NCBI GenBank assembly: GCA_002480085.1
Contig: DKPJ01000011.1
Span: forward strand, 112,460 to 176,459
Reading direction: 5' to 3'
From: Enterobacteriaceae bacterium UBA7338
GTDB taxonomy: Bacteria; Pseudomonadota; Gammaproteobacteria; Enterobacterales; Enterobacteriaceae
DNA length: 64,000 bases
Part shown: in pieces, positions 33,308 through 42,453 of the stretch
Layout of the letters: each line of letters starts with the position of its first letter
How positions within the stretch are numbered: the stretch's first letter is position 1
The notes under the pieces: model-generated
The model's database searches: none
The model's input: the letters and a program-made list of their open reading frames with translations, nothing else
Told to the model about the DNA's origin: nothing
Program-made: the position numbers and the translations under genes

Positions 33308-34726
33308 CTACCGGTGCAGGTAAGTATTAACCCCGAGGTAGCGCGTGAAGGCCTCCTGCAAAATCTCGGCGCTGGCGGAGTGGTTCATGGCCACGTGATG
33401 CTCGAAGCCGTTGCGGCAGATCCACGCCAGCAGATTCTCCAGGTGCGGAACCTGAATCACCGCCCGGCAGCCGACGGTATCCAGCGGATCGTCCACCGAC
33501 TGGCCTTCGCCGACGTAGGCCTTGATCTCGCCGGTGAGATCGTCCGTGCTCAGGCGGAAGTAGGTCAGGTTCCCGCTCTTCAGGCGGCCATGCACCGCCC
33601 CGCAGGTGTTCTCTTTCCCGACGGTGGTGCCGATAATATCAGCCGTGCCCATATGCGGATCTTCGAGGCTGGCCGCCGCGAAGTTACCACAGTGGAACAG
33701 CACGCACTTATCGCGATCGTCGCCAAAGTTGTTGTTCCAGTCGGCAATTGAGGCCGGACTCATATTGCTGCTGGCGAGGGCGTACATCGACAGCGCGCCC
33801 ATCACATCCACCTCGCAGGCGCTGGGCATCAGCTGCCCGGACATGATGCTCATGATCGAGCAAACGTTGATGCCGAGGTTCTCCTGTAGCGACGTCCAGC
33901 ACTGGATGGCGGTAGTGTCGATATCGTTGGCGATAACCCACTCGCCGATCACCACAAACAGCTTCGCCATGGTGACGATTTTGTCTGCCGGGATCCCGCT
34001 GGCGTCAGCGTTGTCGAGCAGCAGGCGACGCTTCTCATCGACGCGGATATCGTCATCGCGCAGCTGCTTAACCCGGGTAAAGACTTCGGAGAGGTCCAGG
34101 GTCTCAACCGCAATCCCCAGCCGCTCAAGCAGCTTCTCGCTGTAGCGGACGGTGTTGAACCCGGCCGGGCGCGCGCCGATGGCACCGACGCGCACGCCGC
34201 GCATGCTGCTCACTACGCGGCAGATCTGCTCGAAGCGACGGAGATCCTTTTCAAAAACCTCGCCGCTGAGGGCGCAGACGTGCTGGGTGGTCAGGGTAAA
34301 GGGGATGCCGTACTGACGCATGTTGTTGCAAAGGGAGATCTTGCCGCAGAAGCTGTCCCGGCGGGTCGCCAGCCCCATCTTATCGAGGTTGTCCTCTTCG
34401 GCCTGGATCAGCACCGGCACGTTGAGACCCGAGAGACGCAGGGTTTCGGCCACCGCTTTCTCATCGCCAAAGTTAGGCAGGAGCACCACCACGCCGTGGA
34501 TCTCATCCCGGTGGGCGCGGAACAGCTCGGCGCAGATTTTTGCATCCTGACGGGTTTCCACCCCGCCCAGCTCGGTCTGCGTGTCATCAAGCATAATGGT
34601 GTTGATACCCAGCCGCGCAAAGAGCGCCGTGGCCTGCTCGCGCGCTTCAGCAACCAGATAGCTGGGGAAAAATCCACGGTTGCCGATAATGACGCCCATG
34701 GTCAGGTTCTGCGGTATTCGGGACAT
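33308..34726 (-). CDS. L-fucose/L-arabinose isomerase-family sugar isomerase
   Basis: This cytoplasmic isomerase of the FucI/AraA superfamily (472 residues) interconverts an aldose and a ketose using a divalent metal. The start at 34726 has GGAGAGAG before it; the frame opens slightly further upstream across the operator. Recognisable segments are TMGVIIGNRGFFPSYLVAEA, VGAIGARPAGFNTVRYSEKL, SACEVDVMGALSMYAL (metal Glu-Asp region) and FHCGNFA. It is shorter than FucI and not a plain AraA, so the sugar is unknown. It is divergent from the SorC-type regulator and shares its operator with the ABC importer operon. Confidence 0.82.
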   Translation of the reverse strand: MSRIPQNLTMGVIIGNRGFFPSYLVAEAREQATALFARLGINTIMLDDTQTELGGVETRQDAKICAELFRAHRDEIHGVVVLLPNFGDEKAVAETLRLSGLNVPVLIQAEEDNLDKMGLATRRDSFCGKISLCNNMRQYGIPFTLTTQHVCALSGEVFEKDLRRFEQICRVVSSMRGVRVGAIGARPAGFNTVRYSEKLLERLGIAVETLDLSEVFTRVKQLRDDDIRVDEKRRLLLDNADASGIPADKIVTMAKLFVVIGEWVIANDIDTTAIQCWTSLQENLGINVCSIMSIMSGQLMPSACEVDVMGALSMYALASSNMSPASIADWNNNFGDDRDKCVLFHCGNFAAASLEDPHMGTADIIGTTVGKENTCGAVHGRLKSGNLTYFRLSTDDLTGEIKAYVGEGQSVDDPLDTVGCRAVIQVPHLENLLAWICRNGFEHHVAMNHSASAEILQEAFTRYLGVNTYLHR

Positions 34727-34749
34727 TGCTCTCTCTCCAGTAATCTCTC

Positions 34750-34784
34750 TTGAATATATATTCATTTATGATTTATTATTCATG
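34750..34784 (-). promoter_or_regulatory. Double operator upstream of the isomerase gene
   Basis: A perfect 14-bp palindrome, TGAATATATATTCA (34751-34764), is followed 18 bases on by the related TGATTTATTATTCA (34769-34782). The whole 35-bp block recurs with only four mismatches at 40139-40173 in front of the importer operon. It lies 24 bases upstream of the isomerase ATG. The obvious candidate ligand is the SorC-type regulator encoded next door. Confidence 0.75.
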
Positions 34785-34949
34785 AGTGTAAGATATGCCT
34801 TACTTTTCCCTTTGTCACGACGTGCACCGGCAATTTTCTGAGAAAGGAGAAAACGATCACAGTTGCTTCAGCAAGCAAAAAACCAGGGCATGCTTGTTAT
34901 CTATTCAGGTATGCATAAAAATAACGGACATAAAATCAAGGGGAATGTT

Positions 34950-35900
34950 ATGTCGAAGCAGGATGAACAACGCTTGCTGGTGAAGATCGCCACGCTCTAC
35001 TACAGCGAAAACAGAAAGCAGTCTGAAATTGCCTCACTGCTGCACCTGTCACAATCATTTGTCTCACGCGCCCTGACCCGCTGCCAGAAAGAGGGGCTGG
35101 TCAAAATCACCGTGGTTCAGCCGACCAATATCTTTGTCGAACTGGAGAAGGCGATTGAAGAGCGCTTCGGCATTCGTCAGGCCATCGTGGTGGATGTAGG
35201 CGAGAATGCCAGCAACGGGCAGCTGAAACACGCCATCGGCAGCGCGGCGGCGCACTATGTCGAAACCCGCGTCCGGCCGGAAGATCTGGTGGGCATCTCC
35301 TCCTGGAGCAGCACCATTCGCTGTATGGTGGACGAGATGCATCCGCAGAACATCCGCGCGGCGGGGGTGATCCAGCTGCTGGGTGGCGTTGGTCCCAACG
35401 GCAACGTGCAGGCCACCATCCTCACCCAGCAGCTGGCGGCGCACCTGGGCTGTCCGGCGTGGCTGCTGCCCTCCCAGAGCATTGAGCACTCGGTGGAGGA
35501 GCGCGCCCGGCTGGTCAACAGCCCGGACGTGGCGGCGGCGGTGGCAAAATTTGACGAGGTGGATGTCGCTATCGTCGGCATCGGCGAGCTGGAGCCGTCC
35601 CAGCTGCTGAAAAACTCAGGCAACTACTATAACGAAGAGATGCTGACCCTGCTGGCGGAGCGCGGTGCGGTGGGCGATATCTGCCTGCACTACTACGACG
35701 CCGCAGGCAATCCGGTGCTGAGCCAGGAGGAGGATCCGGTGATCGGCATGGAGCTGGCGCAGATGCGCGCCTGCCAGCACGTTATCGCTCTGGCGGGCGG
35801 CTTAGAGAAAAGCAATGCCATTCGCGGCGCGCTCGAGGGTAACTATATCGATGTGTTAATTACCGACTTCGCGACGGCGCGCAGCCTGCTGAAAAAGTAG
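34950..35900 (+). CDS. SorC/DeoR-type sugar-binding transcriptional regulator
   Basis: This SorC-family regulator (316 residues) has an N-terminal helix-turn-helix (about 10-50: VKIATLYYSENRKQSEIASL and LSQSFVSRALTRCQKEG) and a C-terminal sugar-phosphate-binding domain (about 58-316). ATG 34950 has AAGGGG upstream and gives a compact HTH start; the frame continues 29 codons further up without family sequence. It is divergent from the isomerase and convergent with the permease gene. It probably senses the phosphorylated sugar of this locus and acts on the two 35-bp operators. Confidence 0.86.
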   Translation: MSKQDEQRLLVKIATLYYSENRKQSEIASLLHLSQSFVSRALTRCQKEGLVKITVVQPTNIFVELEKAIEERFGIRQAIVVDVGENASNGQLKHAIGSAAAHYVETRVRPEDLVGISSWSSTIRCMVDEMHPQNIRAAGVIQLLGGVGPNGNVQATILTQQLAAHLGCPAWLLPSQSIEHSVEERARLVNSPDVAAAVAKFDEVDVAIVGIGELEPSQLLKNSGNYYNEEMLTLLAERGAVGDICLHYYDAAGNPVLSQEEDPVIGMELAQMRACQHVIALAGGLEKSNAIRGALEGNYIDVLITDFATARSLLKK

Positions 35901-35946
35901 GGTGAAACTCCCCGGGCCGCATCGCCCGGGAAGAGAGAGCAGGGTG

Positions 35947-37035
35947 CTACTTGCCCTCCATCACCGCTTTTTGCGCCACCACCGCCGCTTTCTGCTGCAT
36001 GCGGTTTTGCATCTGGTCGATGATGACCGCCACGATAATCACGATGCCTTTTATCACCATCTGCCAGAATTCGCTAACGCCCATCATTACCAAACCATCG
36101 GCGAGGAAACCGATCACGAAGGCACCGATCAGCGTGCCGAGAATGGTGCCGCGCCCGCCCGCCAGCGAGGTACCGCCCAGCACCACCGCCGCGATGGCGT
36201 TCATCTCAAAGGCGGTACCGTTGGCCGGATGGCTGGCTACCAGCTGGGCGGAGACCACGATCCCGGCGATGGCCGCACAGAAGCCGGAGAGCATATAGAC
36301 CAGGATTTTAACCTGCTTCACCTTCACCCCGGATAGCTCGGCAGCGCGTTCGTTATCGCCGATGGCGTAGACGTGGCGGCCAAAGGGCAGGCGACGGGCG
36401 ACGTAGGCAATAATCAGCGCCAGCACGATCATCATCCAGATAGCCCATGGAATGCCGAACAGCGATCCGGCGCCAATCTCATCAAAGCCGGTATTGCCCA
36501 GCAGCGGGTTTCCGGACAGTCCTGGGAAGGTCTGGCCGTCGGAGGTGAGCATCGCCGCACCGCGCAGGACGTACATGGTCCCGAGGGTGCAGATAAAGGG
36601 GGCAACGTTGTAGCGGGTGATGATCCAGCCGTTCACGCCGCCTATCAGCGCACCGATCAGCAGCACCACGGGCACAATGACCCAGACGCTGGGGAAGATG
36701 GCGATGCCAAACATCGGCAGCACGATACCTTTGGTGATCATCCACCCGGCAATCATCCCGCACAGGCCGAGCGTCGCACCAATGGAGAGATCGATCCCGG
36801 CGGTGATAATCACAAAGGTGATGCCCAGCGCCAGAAAGGCGTTGATGGCGATATGCTTAATCATAATCACCATGCTGCCAGCCGACAGGAACCCCGGCAC
36901 CATCACGGTGAAGAAGCCGACAATAAGGAAAAGGGCAATAAAGGTACGTAGTTTCAATAAAATAAGCAGAATGTTCTCGCGGGACAGCGATGCCCCGCCG
37001 CGCGGCGTCAACGCGGCCGATTGTACTGTTTTCAT
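35947..37035 (-). CDS. RbsC-like sugar ABC permease
   Basis: This inner-membrane permease of the ribose/xylose class (362 residues; CUT2 family) has about ten membrane segments. FLALGITFVIITAGIDLSIG is the characteristic CUT2 motif, followed later by GDNERAAELSGVKVKQVKI and GGTSLAGGRGTILGTLIGA. Start 37035 is preceded by AGGGG and begins one base after the ATPase stop. The protein ends in a charged/Ala-rich tail with a Gln/Lys pattern (QMQNRMQQKAAVVAQKAVME). It is last of the four-gene importer operon. Confidence 0.88.
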   Translation of the reverse strand: MKTVQSAALTPRGGASLSRENILLILLKLRTFIALFLIVGFFTVMVPGFLSAGSMVIMIKHIAINAFLALGITFVIITAGIDLSIGATLGLCGMIAGWMITKGIVLPMFGIAIFPSVWVIVPVVLLIGALIGGVNGWIITRYNVAPFICTLGTMYVLRGAAMLTSDGQTFPGLSGNPLLGNTGFDEIGAGSLFGIPWAIWMMIVLALIIAYVARRLPFGRHVYAIGDNERAAELSGVKVKQVKILVYMLSGFCAAIAGIVVSAQLVASHPANGTAFEMNAIAAVVLGGTSLAGGRGTILGTLIGAFVIGFLADGLVMMGVSEFWQMVIKGIVIIVAVIIDQMQNRMQQKAAVVAQKAVMEGK

Positions 37036-37036
37036 C

Positions 37037-38563
37037 TTAAAACCCCTGCGCACTTGCTGTGACCAGCGCTGATTCTTCGGCCCGATCGCGAACGATATCG
37101 GCGGTAAGCTTGCCGCCGGACATCACCAGAATACGGTCGGAAACCGCCATGATCTCTTTTAAATCCGAGGTGGAGAAGACCACCGCGATGCCCTGCTGAG
37201 AGAGCTGCACCATCATGCGGAACACGTCCGCCTTGGCACCCACGTCAATGCCCCGCGTCGGCTCGTCGAGGAACAGCACCTTTGGATTGGTCAGCAGCGA
37301 GCGGCCAATCACCACCTTCTGCTGGTTACCGCCGCTCAGGGCCTGGATCTCAACCTCCGGCGAGGAGACCTTGATCGACAGGTCGCCAATGGTGCCCGCC
37401 ACCACGGCATCCTCCTCTTTGCTGGCGATGGTCAGCCCGCGCTGGAGGCGTCGCCAGAGGCTGGCGATGGTCAGGTTGCTCGCCACCGAAGAGATAGGGA
37501 AGATCCCGGTCCGCTTGCGGTCTTCCGGGACCAGGCTCATCCCCATCCGAATGCGGTCGGCGGTCGCCAGCCGCTGGGGTACCGGCTTGCTGTCCAGCCA
37601 CAGCTTGCCGAAGTAGTTGCGCTCGGTGCCCAGCAGACACTCAAAAAGCTCGGTGCGTCCGGCCCCCATCAGGCCGTAGATACCGACGATCTCCCCGGCA
37701 TGCACCCTAAAGCTGACGTCGTTAACCACCGTATTGCCGGCGGCATTGACGCAGGTAATATGCTCAGCCTCCAGCAGCGGCGGGCCAAAGGTACGGCCCG
37801 GTTCGAGAAAGTTGCTTACCGGATCGCTGCCGAGCATCTCGCGGACGATCCACGGCACGTCGATATCTTTTACCTCCGCCTCCGCCTGAAACTTGCCGTC
37901 ACGCAGGATGGTGATGACATCGCCGATGGCCATCAGCTCTTCAAGGCGGTGCGAGATATAGATAATGGAGACCCCCTGGCGGGTTAGCTCGCGGATCACG
38001 CGAAACAGGATCTCCACTTCGGTTTTACTCAGCGCCGAGGTAGGCTCATCGAGGATCAGAATGTCGGCATCCTCCGCCAGCGCCTTGGCGATCTCGACCA
38101 GCTGCTGCTGGCCTACCTTCAGGTTACCCACCAGATCCCTGGGGGAGATGGGCTGGTCGAGGCGCTGCAGCAGCTCGGCGGCGCGTCGCTCCTGCTCGGT
38201 TTCATTGATGGGCGCGACGCCTTTTTGCAGCTCACGGCCAAGAAAAATATTCTCGGCCACGTTGAGGTTTTCAAACAGGTTCAGCTCCTGGTGCACCATG
38301 CCGATCCCGTGCGCCGCTGCCGCACGGGTGCTCGGAAAGTGTACCGGTTCGCCGTTAAGCAGGATCTCGCCGAGGCTGGGCTGCTGTACGCCAGCCAGGA
38401 TCTTCATCAGCGTCGATTTACCGGCCCCGTTCTCGCCAATGATGACGTTAACCTTGCCGCGCCAGACGTTATAGTCCACGTTGTCCAGCGCCACGGTGCC
38501 GGGAAAGAGCATCGAGATCCCACGCGTGCGCAGGATAATGTCATCCACAGGGGTAACGCTCAT
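37037..38563 (-). CDS. RbsA-like dual-domain sugar ABC ATPase
   Basis: This double ATPase (508 residues) is of the CUT2 class. Domain 1 has Walker A GENGAGKST and signature LKVGQQQLVEIAKALA with Walker B LILDEPTSAL; domain 2 has degenerate Walker A GLMGAGRTE, signature LSGGNQQKVVIGRSL and Walker B LFLDEPTRGID. That two-domain layout is normal for RbsA/XylG. Its start overlaps the DUF2291 stop by one base (TAATG) and its stop is one base before the permease start. It drives uptake of the sugar bound by the protein at 39184. Confidence 0.9.
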   Translation of the reverse strand: MSVTPVDDIILRTRGISMLFPGTVALDNVDYNVWRGKVNVIIGENGAGKSTLMKILAGVQQPSLGEILLNGEPVHFPSTRAAAAHGIGMVHQELNLFENLNVAENIFLGRELQKGVAPINETEQERRAAELLQRLDQPISPRDLVGNLKVGQQQLVEIAKALAEDADILILDEPTSALSKTEVEILFRVIRELTRQGVSIIYISHRLEELMAIGDVITILRDGKFQAEAEVKDIDVPWIVREMLGSDPVSNFLEPGRTFGPPLLEAEHITCVNAAGNTVVNDVSFRVHAGEIVGIYGLMGAGRTELFECLLGTERNYFGKLWLDSKPVPQRLATADRIRMGMSLVPEDRKRTGIFPISSVASNLTIASLWRRLQRGLTIASKEEDAVVAGTIGDLSIKVSSPEVEIQALSGGNQQKVVIGRSLLTNPKVLFLDEPTRGIDVGAKADVFRMMVQLSQQGIAVVFSTSDLKEIMAVSDRILVMSGGKLTADIVRDRAEESALVTASAQGF

Positions 38564-39171
38564 TACTGTGCCTCCTGTTTTACATCCAGCGCGGCGGCGT
38601 CCTGGGCTTTGCCATTGGCCAGCGTCACGGCAAACAGCACGGTGGCAGGTTTCCCGTTCCAGCTGGCGTCGATTTTCGGCAGGTGCTTCGCGGCTTCGCG
38701 GTTATAGGCGCGAGAGAGCTGGGCAAACTGCACCTGGTTGGTAAAATCTTCAAACTTGAAGCCGGTGGCATCGCGAATGGCGTTGCCGCGCATCACCGGT
38801 CCGAGCTGAATGGTCAGCGGCTGGTTGTCAACGGTGAGCGTCAGCTTCTGCTCGCGCTCGTTGCTGACGTCAACCGCGCTGACCTGGCTGGTGAGACGAA
38901 CAAAAACGCTCTTCGGTGCGCCGCTGGCGGCTTTCAGCTGGCTGGTAAATGCGCTGGCATCCAGCGCGTGTTGGTTAGCGGCATCCATAACGCGGGTTTG
39001 CCAGGTCTGTTGCGCGATCTGCTGCGGGGTCAGATTGTCGAAACTCTGTTTCGCATTTGGATCGGCAGGCATGATTGGCTTGCCGTTTTCATCCAGATCC
39101 ACCACCGTGCAGGCCGTTAGCAACAGGGTGGTGCACCCTATCAGCGCGACACCCCATTGTTTTAAGCCCAT
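38563..39171 (-). CDS. DUF2291 lipoprotein of a sugar importer
   Basis: This 202-residue DUF2291-family protein begins with a lipoprotein signal (WGVALIGCTTLLLTAC, lipobox LTAC with Cys near residue 21), so it should be anchored to the inner or outer membrane facing the periplasm. DUF2291 genes occur beside a subset of CUT2 sugar ABC transporters; function is unknown. Here it lies between binding protein and ATPase with tight spacing, so it is part of the importer transcript and may be an accessory binding or coupling component. Confidence 0.82.
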   Translation of the reverse strand: MGLKQWGVALIGCTTLLLTACTVVDLDENGKPIMPADPNAKQSFDNLTPQQIAQQTWQTRVMDAANQHALDASAFTSQLKAASGAPKSVFVRLTSQVSAVDVSNEREQKLTLTVDNQPLTIQLGPVMRGNAIRDATGFKFEDFTNQVQFAQLSRAYNREAAKHLPKIDASWNGKPATVLFAVTLANGKAQDAAALDVKQEAQ

Positions 39172-39183
39172 AGCGCCTCCGCC

Positions 39184-40125
39184 TTACTCGCCGAGTTTAA
39201 ACATGTTGAGTTTTTTAGCGTTTGACTCATCGATCAGGACGCAATCCATCAGCTGTTTTTCATCTTTTTGCGCTTTACCGTTTTTCAGGAAGTAATCCGC
39301 CTGAACAACGGCCATCTGCGCCTGCTCCCAGCCTGGCTGCAGCACGGTGGCTTTAATATTGCCTTTGTTGATAATGGAGTCGCGGGTATAGTCGCTGCCG
39401 TCAAAGCCGACGACGATAACGTTGGTTTTCCCGGCGGCCTTCAGCGCGGCCTCGGCGCCTAATGCCATTGTGTCGTTGCCGGAGATAACGCCTGCGATGT
39501 CGGGATTAGTCTGCAGAATGGCTTCCATACGGTTAAACGCTTCGGTCTGGCTCCAGTTAGCGGTCTGCTGCGCCACCATCTTCATGTCCGGATAGTCATC
39601 CAGAATATCGTGGTAACCCTGAGAGCGGACGCTGGCGTTGGTATCAGACTGGCGGCCCAGCAGTTCAACATATTTACCCTTGCCATCCAGAAGCTTGGCG
39701 AACTTTTCAGCGCCCAGCTGCGCCCCCTGGTAGTTGTTGGAGACAATCTGCGCTACGGCGATGCCGGTTTTGTTAATCTCGCGATCGATCAGGAAGGCCG
39801 GAACGCCTGCGGCCTTGGCTTTCTCCAGCGGTCCGACGGTGGCGTCAGCCCCGGCGTTATCGAGAATAATCGCTTTCGCCTTGCGGGCGATGGCGGTCTC
39901 AATCAGCTGGTTCTGCTTGTTTACGTCATCATCATGCGAGGCGACAAGGGTGGTGTACCCCAGCTCTTTGGCTTTCGCCGCCGCGCCGTCGGCCTCCGCT
40001 TTAAAGAAGGGGTTGTCGTGTGAAGGGGTAATAATGGCGATCAGTCCATTGTCAGCGGCAAACAGCGAACCGGAAGCGGTAATCATGGAAGCGAGCAGGA
40101 CGGATTTTACAAAGGTAGCGTTCAT
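39184..40125 (-). CDS. RbsB-like periplasmic sugar-binding protein
   Basis: This CUT2-class sugar-binding protein (313 residues) has a Sec signal peptide (MNATFVKSVLLASMITASGS). The mature domain starts NGLIAIITPSHDNPFFKAEA, like RbsB, with LDNAGADATVGPLEKAKAAG and the hinge segment SGNDTMALGAEAALKAAG. Start 40125 is preferred over GTG four codons upstream because GGAG lies six bases before it. It is first gene of the importer operon, with a double operator 14 bases upstream. The sugar is unknown but presumably the substrate of the neighbouring isomerase. Confidence 0.87.
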   Translation of the reverse strand: MNATFVKSVLLASMITASGSLFAADNGLIAIITPSHDNPFFKAEADGAAAKAKELGYTTLVASHDDDVNKQNQLIETAIARKAKAIILDNAGADATVGPLEKAKAAGVPAFLIDREINKTGIAVAQIVSNNYQGAQLGAEKFAKLLDGKGKYVELLGRQSDTNASVRSQGYHDILDDYPDMKMVAQQTANWSQTEAFNRMEAILQTNPDIAGVISGNDTMALGAEAALKAAGKTNVIVVGFDGSDYTRDSIINKGNIKATVLQPGWEQAQMAVVQADYFLKNGKAQKDEKQLMDCVLIDESNAKKLNMFKLGE

Positions 40126-40138
40126 CGTTTTCTCCACA

Positions 40139-40173
40139 TTGAATATTTATTCAATAATGATTTATTATTCAAG
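40139..40173 (-). promoter_or_regulatory. Double operator upstream of the sugar importer operon
   Basis: This 35-bp block is 31 of 35 identical to the one at 34750. It opens with TTGAATATTTATTCAA, a near-perfect palindrome, followed by TGATTTATTATTCA. It ends at the importer's ribosome-binding region. Same predicted SorC-type control as the isomerase. Confidence 0.75.
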
Positions 40174-40343
40174 TTAACGATAAAGCCGAGTTGTTAAACT
40201 GTCTACGGTTTGCGCAGGTAATTTCTTAAAAGGAGAAAAGGATCACGATCTATTAGGGCAGGGGAGTTATCAGAGACAGGGACAGTGGCCGGGCGCATTC
40301 GTCTGCGGTCCGGCCAGTTTCTTCAGCTCGATCGGCCTGGTTG

Positions 40344-41438
40344 CTACGGTAGTTCGCACTCTTTAATATCGGCAATGGGACCGAGGATAGCACTATCAAA
40401 CGGCTGAAGCGGTTGATCCTGCTCAACGCGCAGGGGCCAGTCGTGGTTAGCCAGCGCACCGCGCCCAAGCGCGATAAAGTTTGCTCCGCAGTCCATCACC
40501 TCCATCGCTTTCTCTTTTTCGTGCAGGCTACCGTTAGCCATAATCGTCAACTCTGGGGCGTATTTTCGTGCGAGAGCGACAAGCGACAGCGGGTTATCTG
40601 CGAAGGCAGGCTGCCACGCTTCGTACTCGGTCAGATGCAGATAGTCCAGGCCTGCATTGGCAAGTAGCGTAAATACCGTCCGGGCGTCCTCTTCGCCGTT
40701 GGCCCACTTATGGAAGAAGTCATTGACCTTGCCCTGGGAAATACGGATCCCCACCGGAACGTGCTGCCCCACGCGCGCTCTGACAGCCTTGATCGCCTCC
40801 AGGCTTAAGGTAAGCCGTCCGGCGATCTCTCCGCCCCATCGGTCGGTACGCAGGTTGGTGTAGTCGGTAAAGAATTGATCAAGCAGATAACCGTTCGCCC
40901 CGTGGATCTCCACGCCATCAAAACCGGCTTCCTCAATCGCACGTGCTGCGGCGTCGGCAAAGCTGGCAATAATACTGTGGATCTCCCCCTCACTCAGCTC
41001 CCGCGGAACAGGATACTCACCTTCACCTCGATAAAACGACATCTGCTTCCCGACAGGACGGATTGCTGATGGCCCAACGGTCTCTTCACGGAAATAGTTG
41101 CCCTGCGAGAGCGCGCCAGCGTGCTGGATCTGGGCAAAAATGCGGCCTCCCTGATGGTGAACAGCCTCGACAATTTTTCTCCAGGCCGCAGACTGCCTGG
41201 CGCTGGTCAGCCCGGCCTGGTAAGCATAGGTCTGTGACCAGGCGGTATCGATATAGATGCCTTCGGTAATGATGAGACCGAATCCGCCCCGCGCAAAATC
41301 TTCGTAGTAGGCTTTCATGCGCTCGCTGGCAATGCCATCAACAGAGGCCGTGACGCGCGTCATTGGGGCCACAACCAGCCTGTTACGCAGGGACAGTTTG
41401 CCGATAGGGTATGAACTAAACAGCGTTGATGCTTTCAC
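40344..41438 (-). CDS. Old-yellow-enzyme family NADH:flavin oxidoreductase
   Basis: This FMN-dependent ene-reductase-family protein (364 residues) uses a TIM barrel. GTG at 41438 is chosen as start: AGGAG lies six bases before it, and the protein then begins VKASTLFSSYPIGKLSLRNR as expected. FMN and substrate residues are seen in VVAPMTR, the His-Gly-Ala-Asn stretch GVEIHGANGYLLDQFF and TDRWGGEIAGR. The frame upstream to 41498 looks non-coding. It is divergent from a LysR regulator, which probably controls it. Electrophilic alkene detoxification is the usual role; the substrate is unknown. Confidence 0.87.
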   Translation of the reverse strand: MKASTLFSSYPIGKLSLRNRLVVAPMTRVTASVDGIASERMKAYYEDFARGGFGLIITEGIYIDTAWSQTYAYQAGLTSARQSAAWRKIVEAVHHQGGRIFAQIQHAGALSQGNYFREETVGPSAIRPVGKQMSFYRGEGEYPVPRELSEGEIHSIIASFADAAARAIEEAGFDGVEIHGANGYLLDQFFTDYTNLRTDRWGGEIAGRLTLSLEAIKAVRARVGQHVPVGIRISQGKVNDFFHKWANGEEDARTVFTLLANAGLDYLHLTEYEAWQPAFADNPLSLVALARKYAPELTIMANGSLHEKEKAMEVMDCGANFIALGRGALANHDWPLRVEQDQPLQPFDSAILGPIADIKECELP

Positions 41439-41551
41439 GCTACACTCCTGATGAGTATTAAAACAAAAAAGCAATATAATCCCCCTGTCTCTTCGCATAA
41501 ACTGGCTGGAATGATACGTCGGTATAACACAATTCGTTATAAAGAGGTTTT

Positions 41552-42433
41552 ATGCATCTCCAGGATGTCTTGCTCTTTCTTACTATTTGCGAGACCCGCA
41601 GTCTGGCGAAAGCGGCGCGGCGGCTCGACATGTCGCCTATGGCTGTCTCAAGGCGACTGGCTGGGCTGGAGCAAGAGCTGGGCGTACGCCTTCTACAACG
41701 CACTACGCGTTCAGTGTCGCTGACCGAAGAGGGAACCGAGTTTCTGCCCTATGCCCGGGCGCTTGTGGAGGCAGAGGAGGGGGCAAAGTCGCTTTTTTCA
41801 GGCAAAACAGCAGGCGCGATAGGGCTATTACGGGTTACCGCCCCCTCTGGATTTGGTCGGCGAAACATTCTCCCGCTGATCCCTGAACTGTTATCAGCTA
41901 ATCCAAAACTCAACGTCGATCTTCAGCTTAATGAAGACGTTGTGGACATTGTCGGTGGCGGTATTGACGTGGCAATACGCATTGCGCCGCTGCGTGACTC
42001 AACGCTGATTGCGCGTAAAATTACGGATAATCCACGGATTATCTGTGCCTCACCGGCCTACATTCAGCGCTACGGACGTCCCGATTCGCTCCAGCAGCTA
42101 AGCGAGCACCACTGTCTGCGATTAACCAGCGTGCCGCAGTGGACGTTTGACGCTGCCGGGCAGAATAAGAGCATCAGCGTTGAAGGCCGCTTCAGTTCAA
42201 ATAATGTCGAGGGCGTCAGGGAGCTGTGTGTACAGGGTGTAGGGATCGCTCAGCTCACCCGCTGGGATGTCATGAAGGAGATTGATGCCGGGGCGCTGGT
42301 TGAGATAGCCCTCAGCGATGCTCAGCCGCAGATGCTGTCGGTATGGGCGCTGCTGCCAACCACCCGCTATCTACCACAGCGAACCAGCCTGTTTATTGAG
42401 GCATTGAAAGCCTCGCTTAGCCCGAAAAAATAA
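41552..42433 (+). CDS. LysR-family transcriptional regulator
   Basis: This LysR-type regulator (293 residues) has the N-terminal winged HTH (LTICETRSLAKAARRLDMSP then MAVSRRLAGLEQELGVRLLQ) and a C-terminal effector-binding domain from about 90 (GLLRVTAPSGFGRRNILPLI). LLQRTTRSVSLTEEG marks the AaeR/DmlR-like subgroup. Divergent from the old-yellow-enzyme gene across 113 bases, so autoregulation and control of that gene are likely. It ends at a bidirectional terminator shared with msgA. Confidence 0.87.
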   Translation: MHLQDVLLFLTICETRSLAKAARRLDMSPMAVSRRLAGLEQELGVRLLQRTTRSVSLTEEGTEFLPYARALVEAEEGAKSLFSGKTAGAIGLLRVTAPSGFGRRNILPLIPELLSANPKLNVDLQLNEDVVDIVGGGIDVAIRIAPLRDSTLIARKITDNPRIICASPAYIQRYGRPDSLQQLSEHHCLRLTSVPQWTFDAAGQNKSISVEGRFSSNNVEGVRELCVQGVGIAQLTRWDVMKEIDAGALVEIALSDAQPQMLSVWALLPTTRYLPQRTSLFIEALKASLSPKK

Positions 42434-42453
42434 AACCGCCGAAGCGGTTTTAT
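42431..42453. terminator. Bidirectional terminator between lysR-type gene and msgA
   Basis: TAAAACCGC and GCGGTTTTA form a nine-base perfect stem with a short loop; T tracts exist on both strands. It contains both stop codons. Confidence 0.8.

Noticed and set aside
40287..40315. GGCCGG...CCGGCC hairpin between importer and old-yellow-enzyme genes
   Set aside because: Loop of 17 bases, no T tract and no plus-strand gene to terminate.
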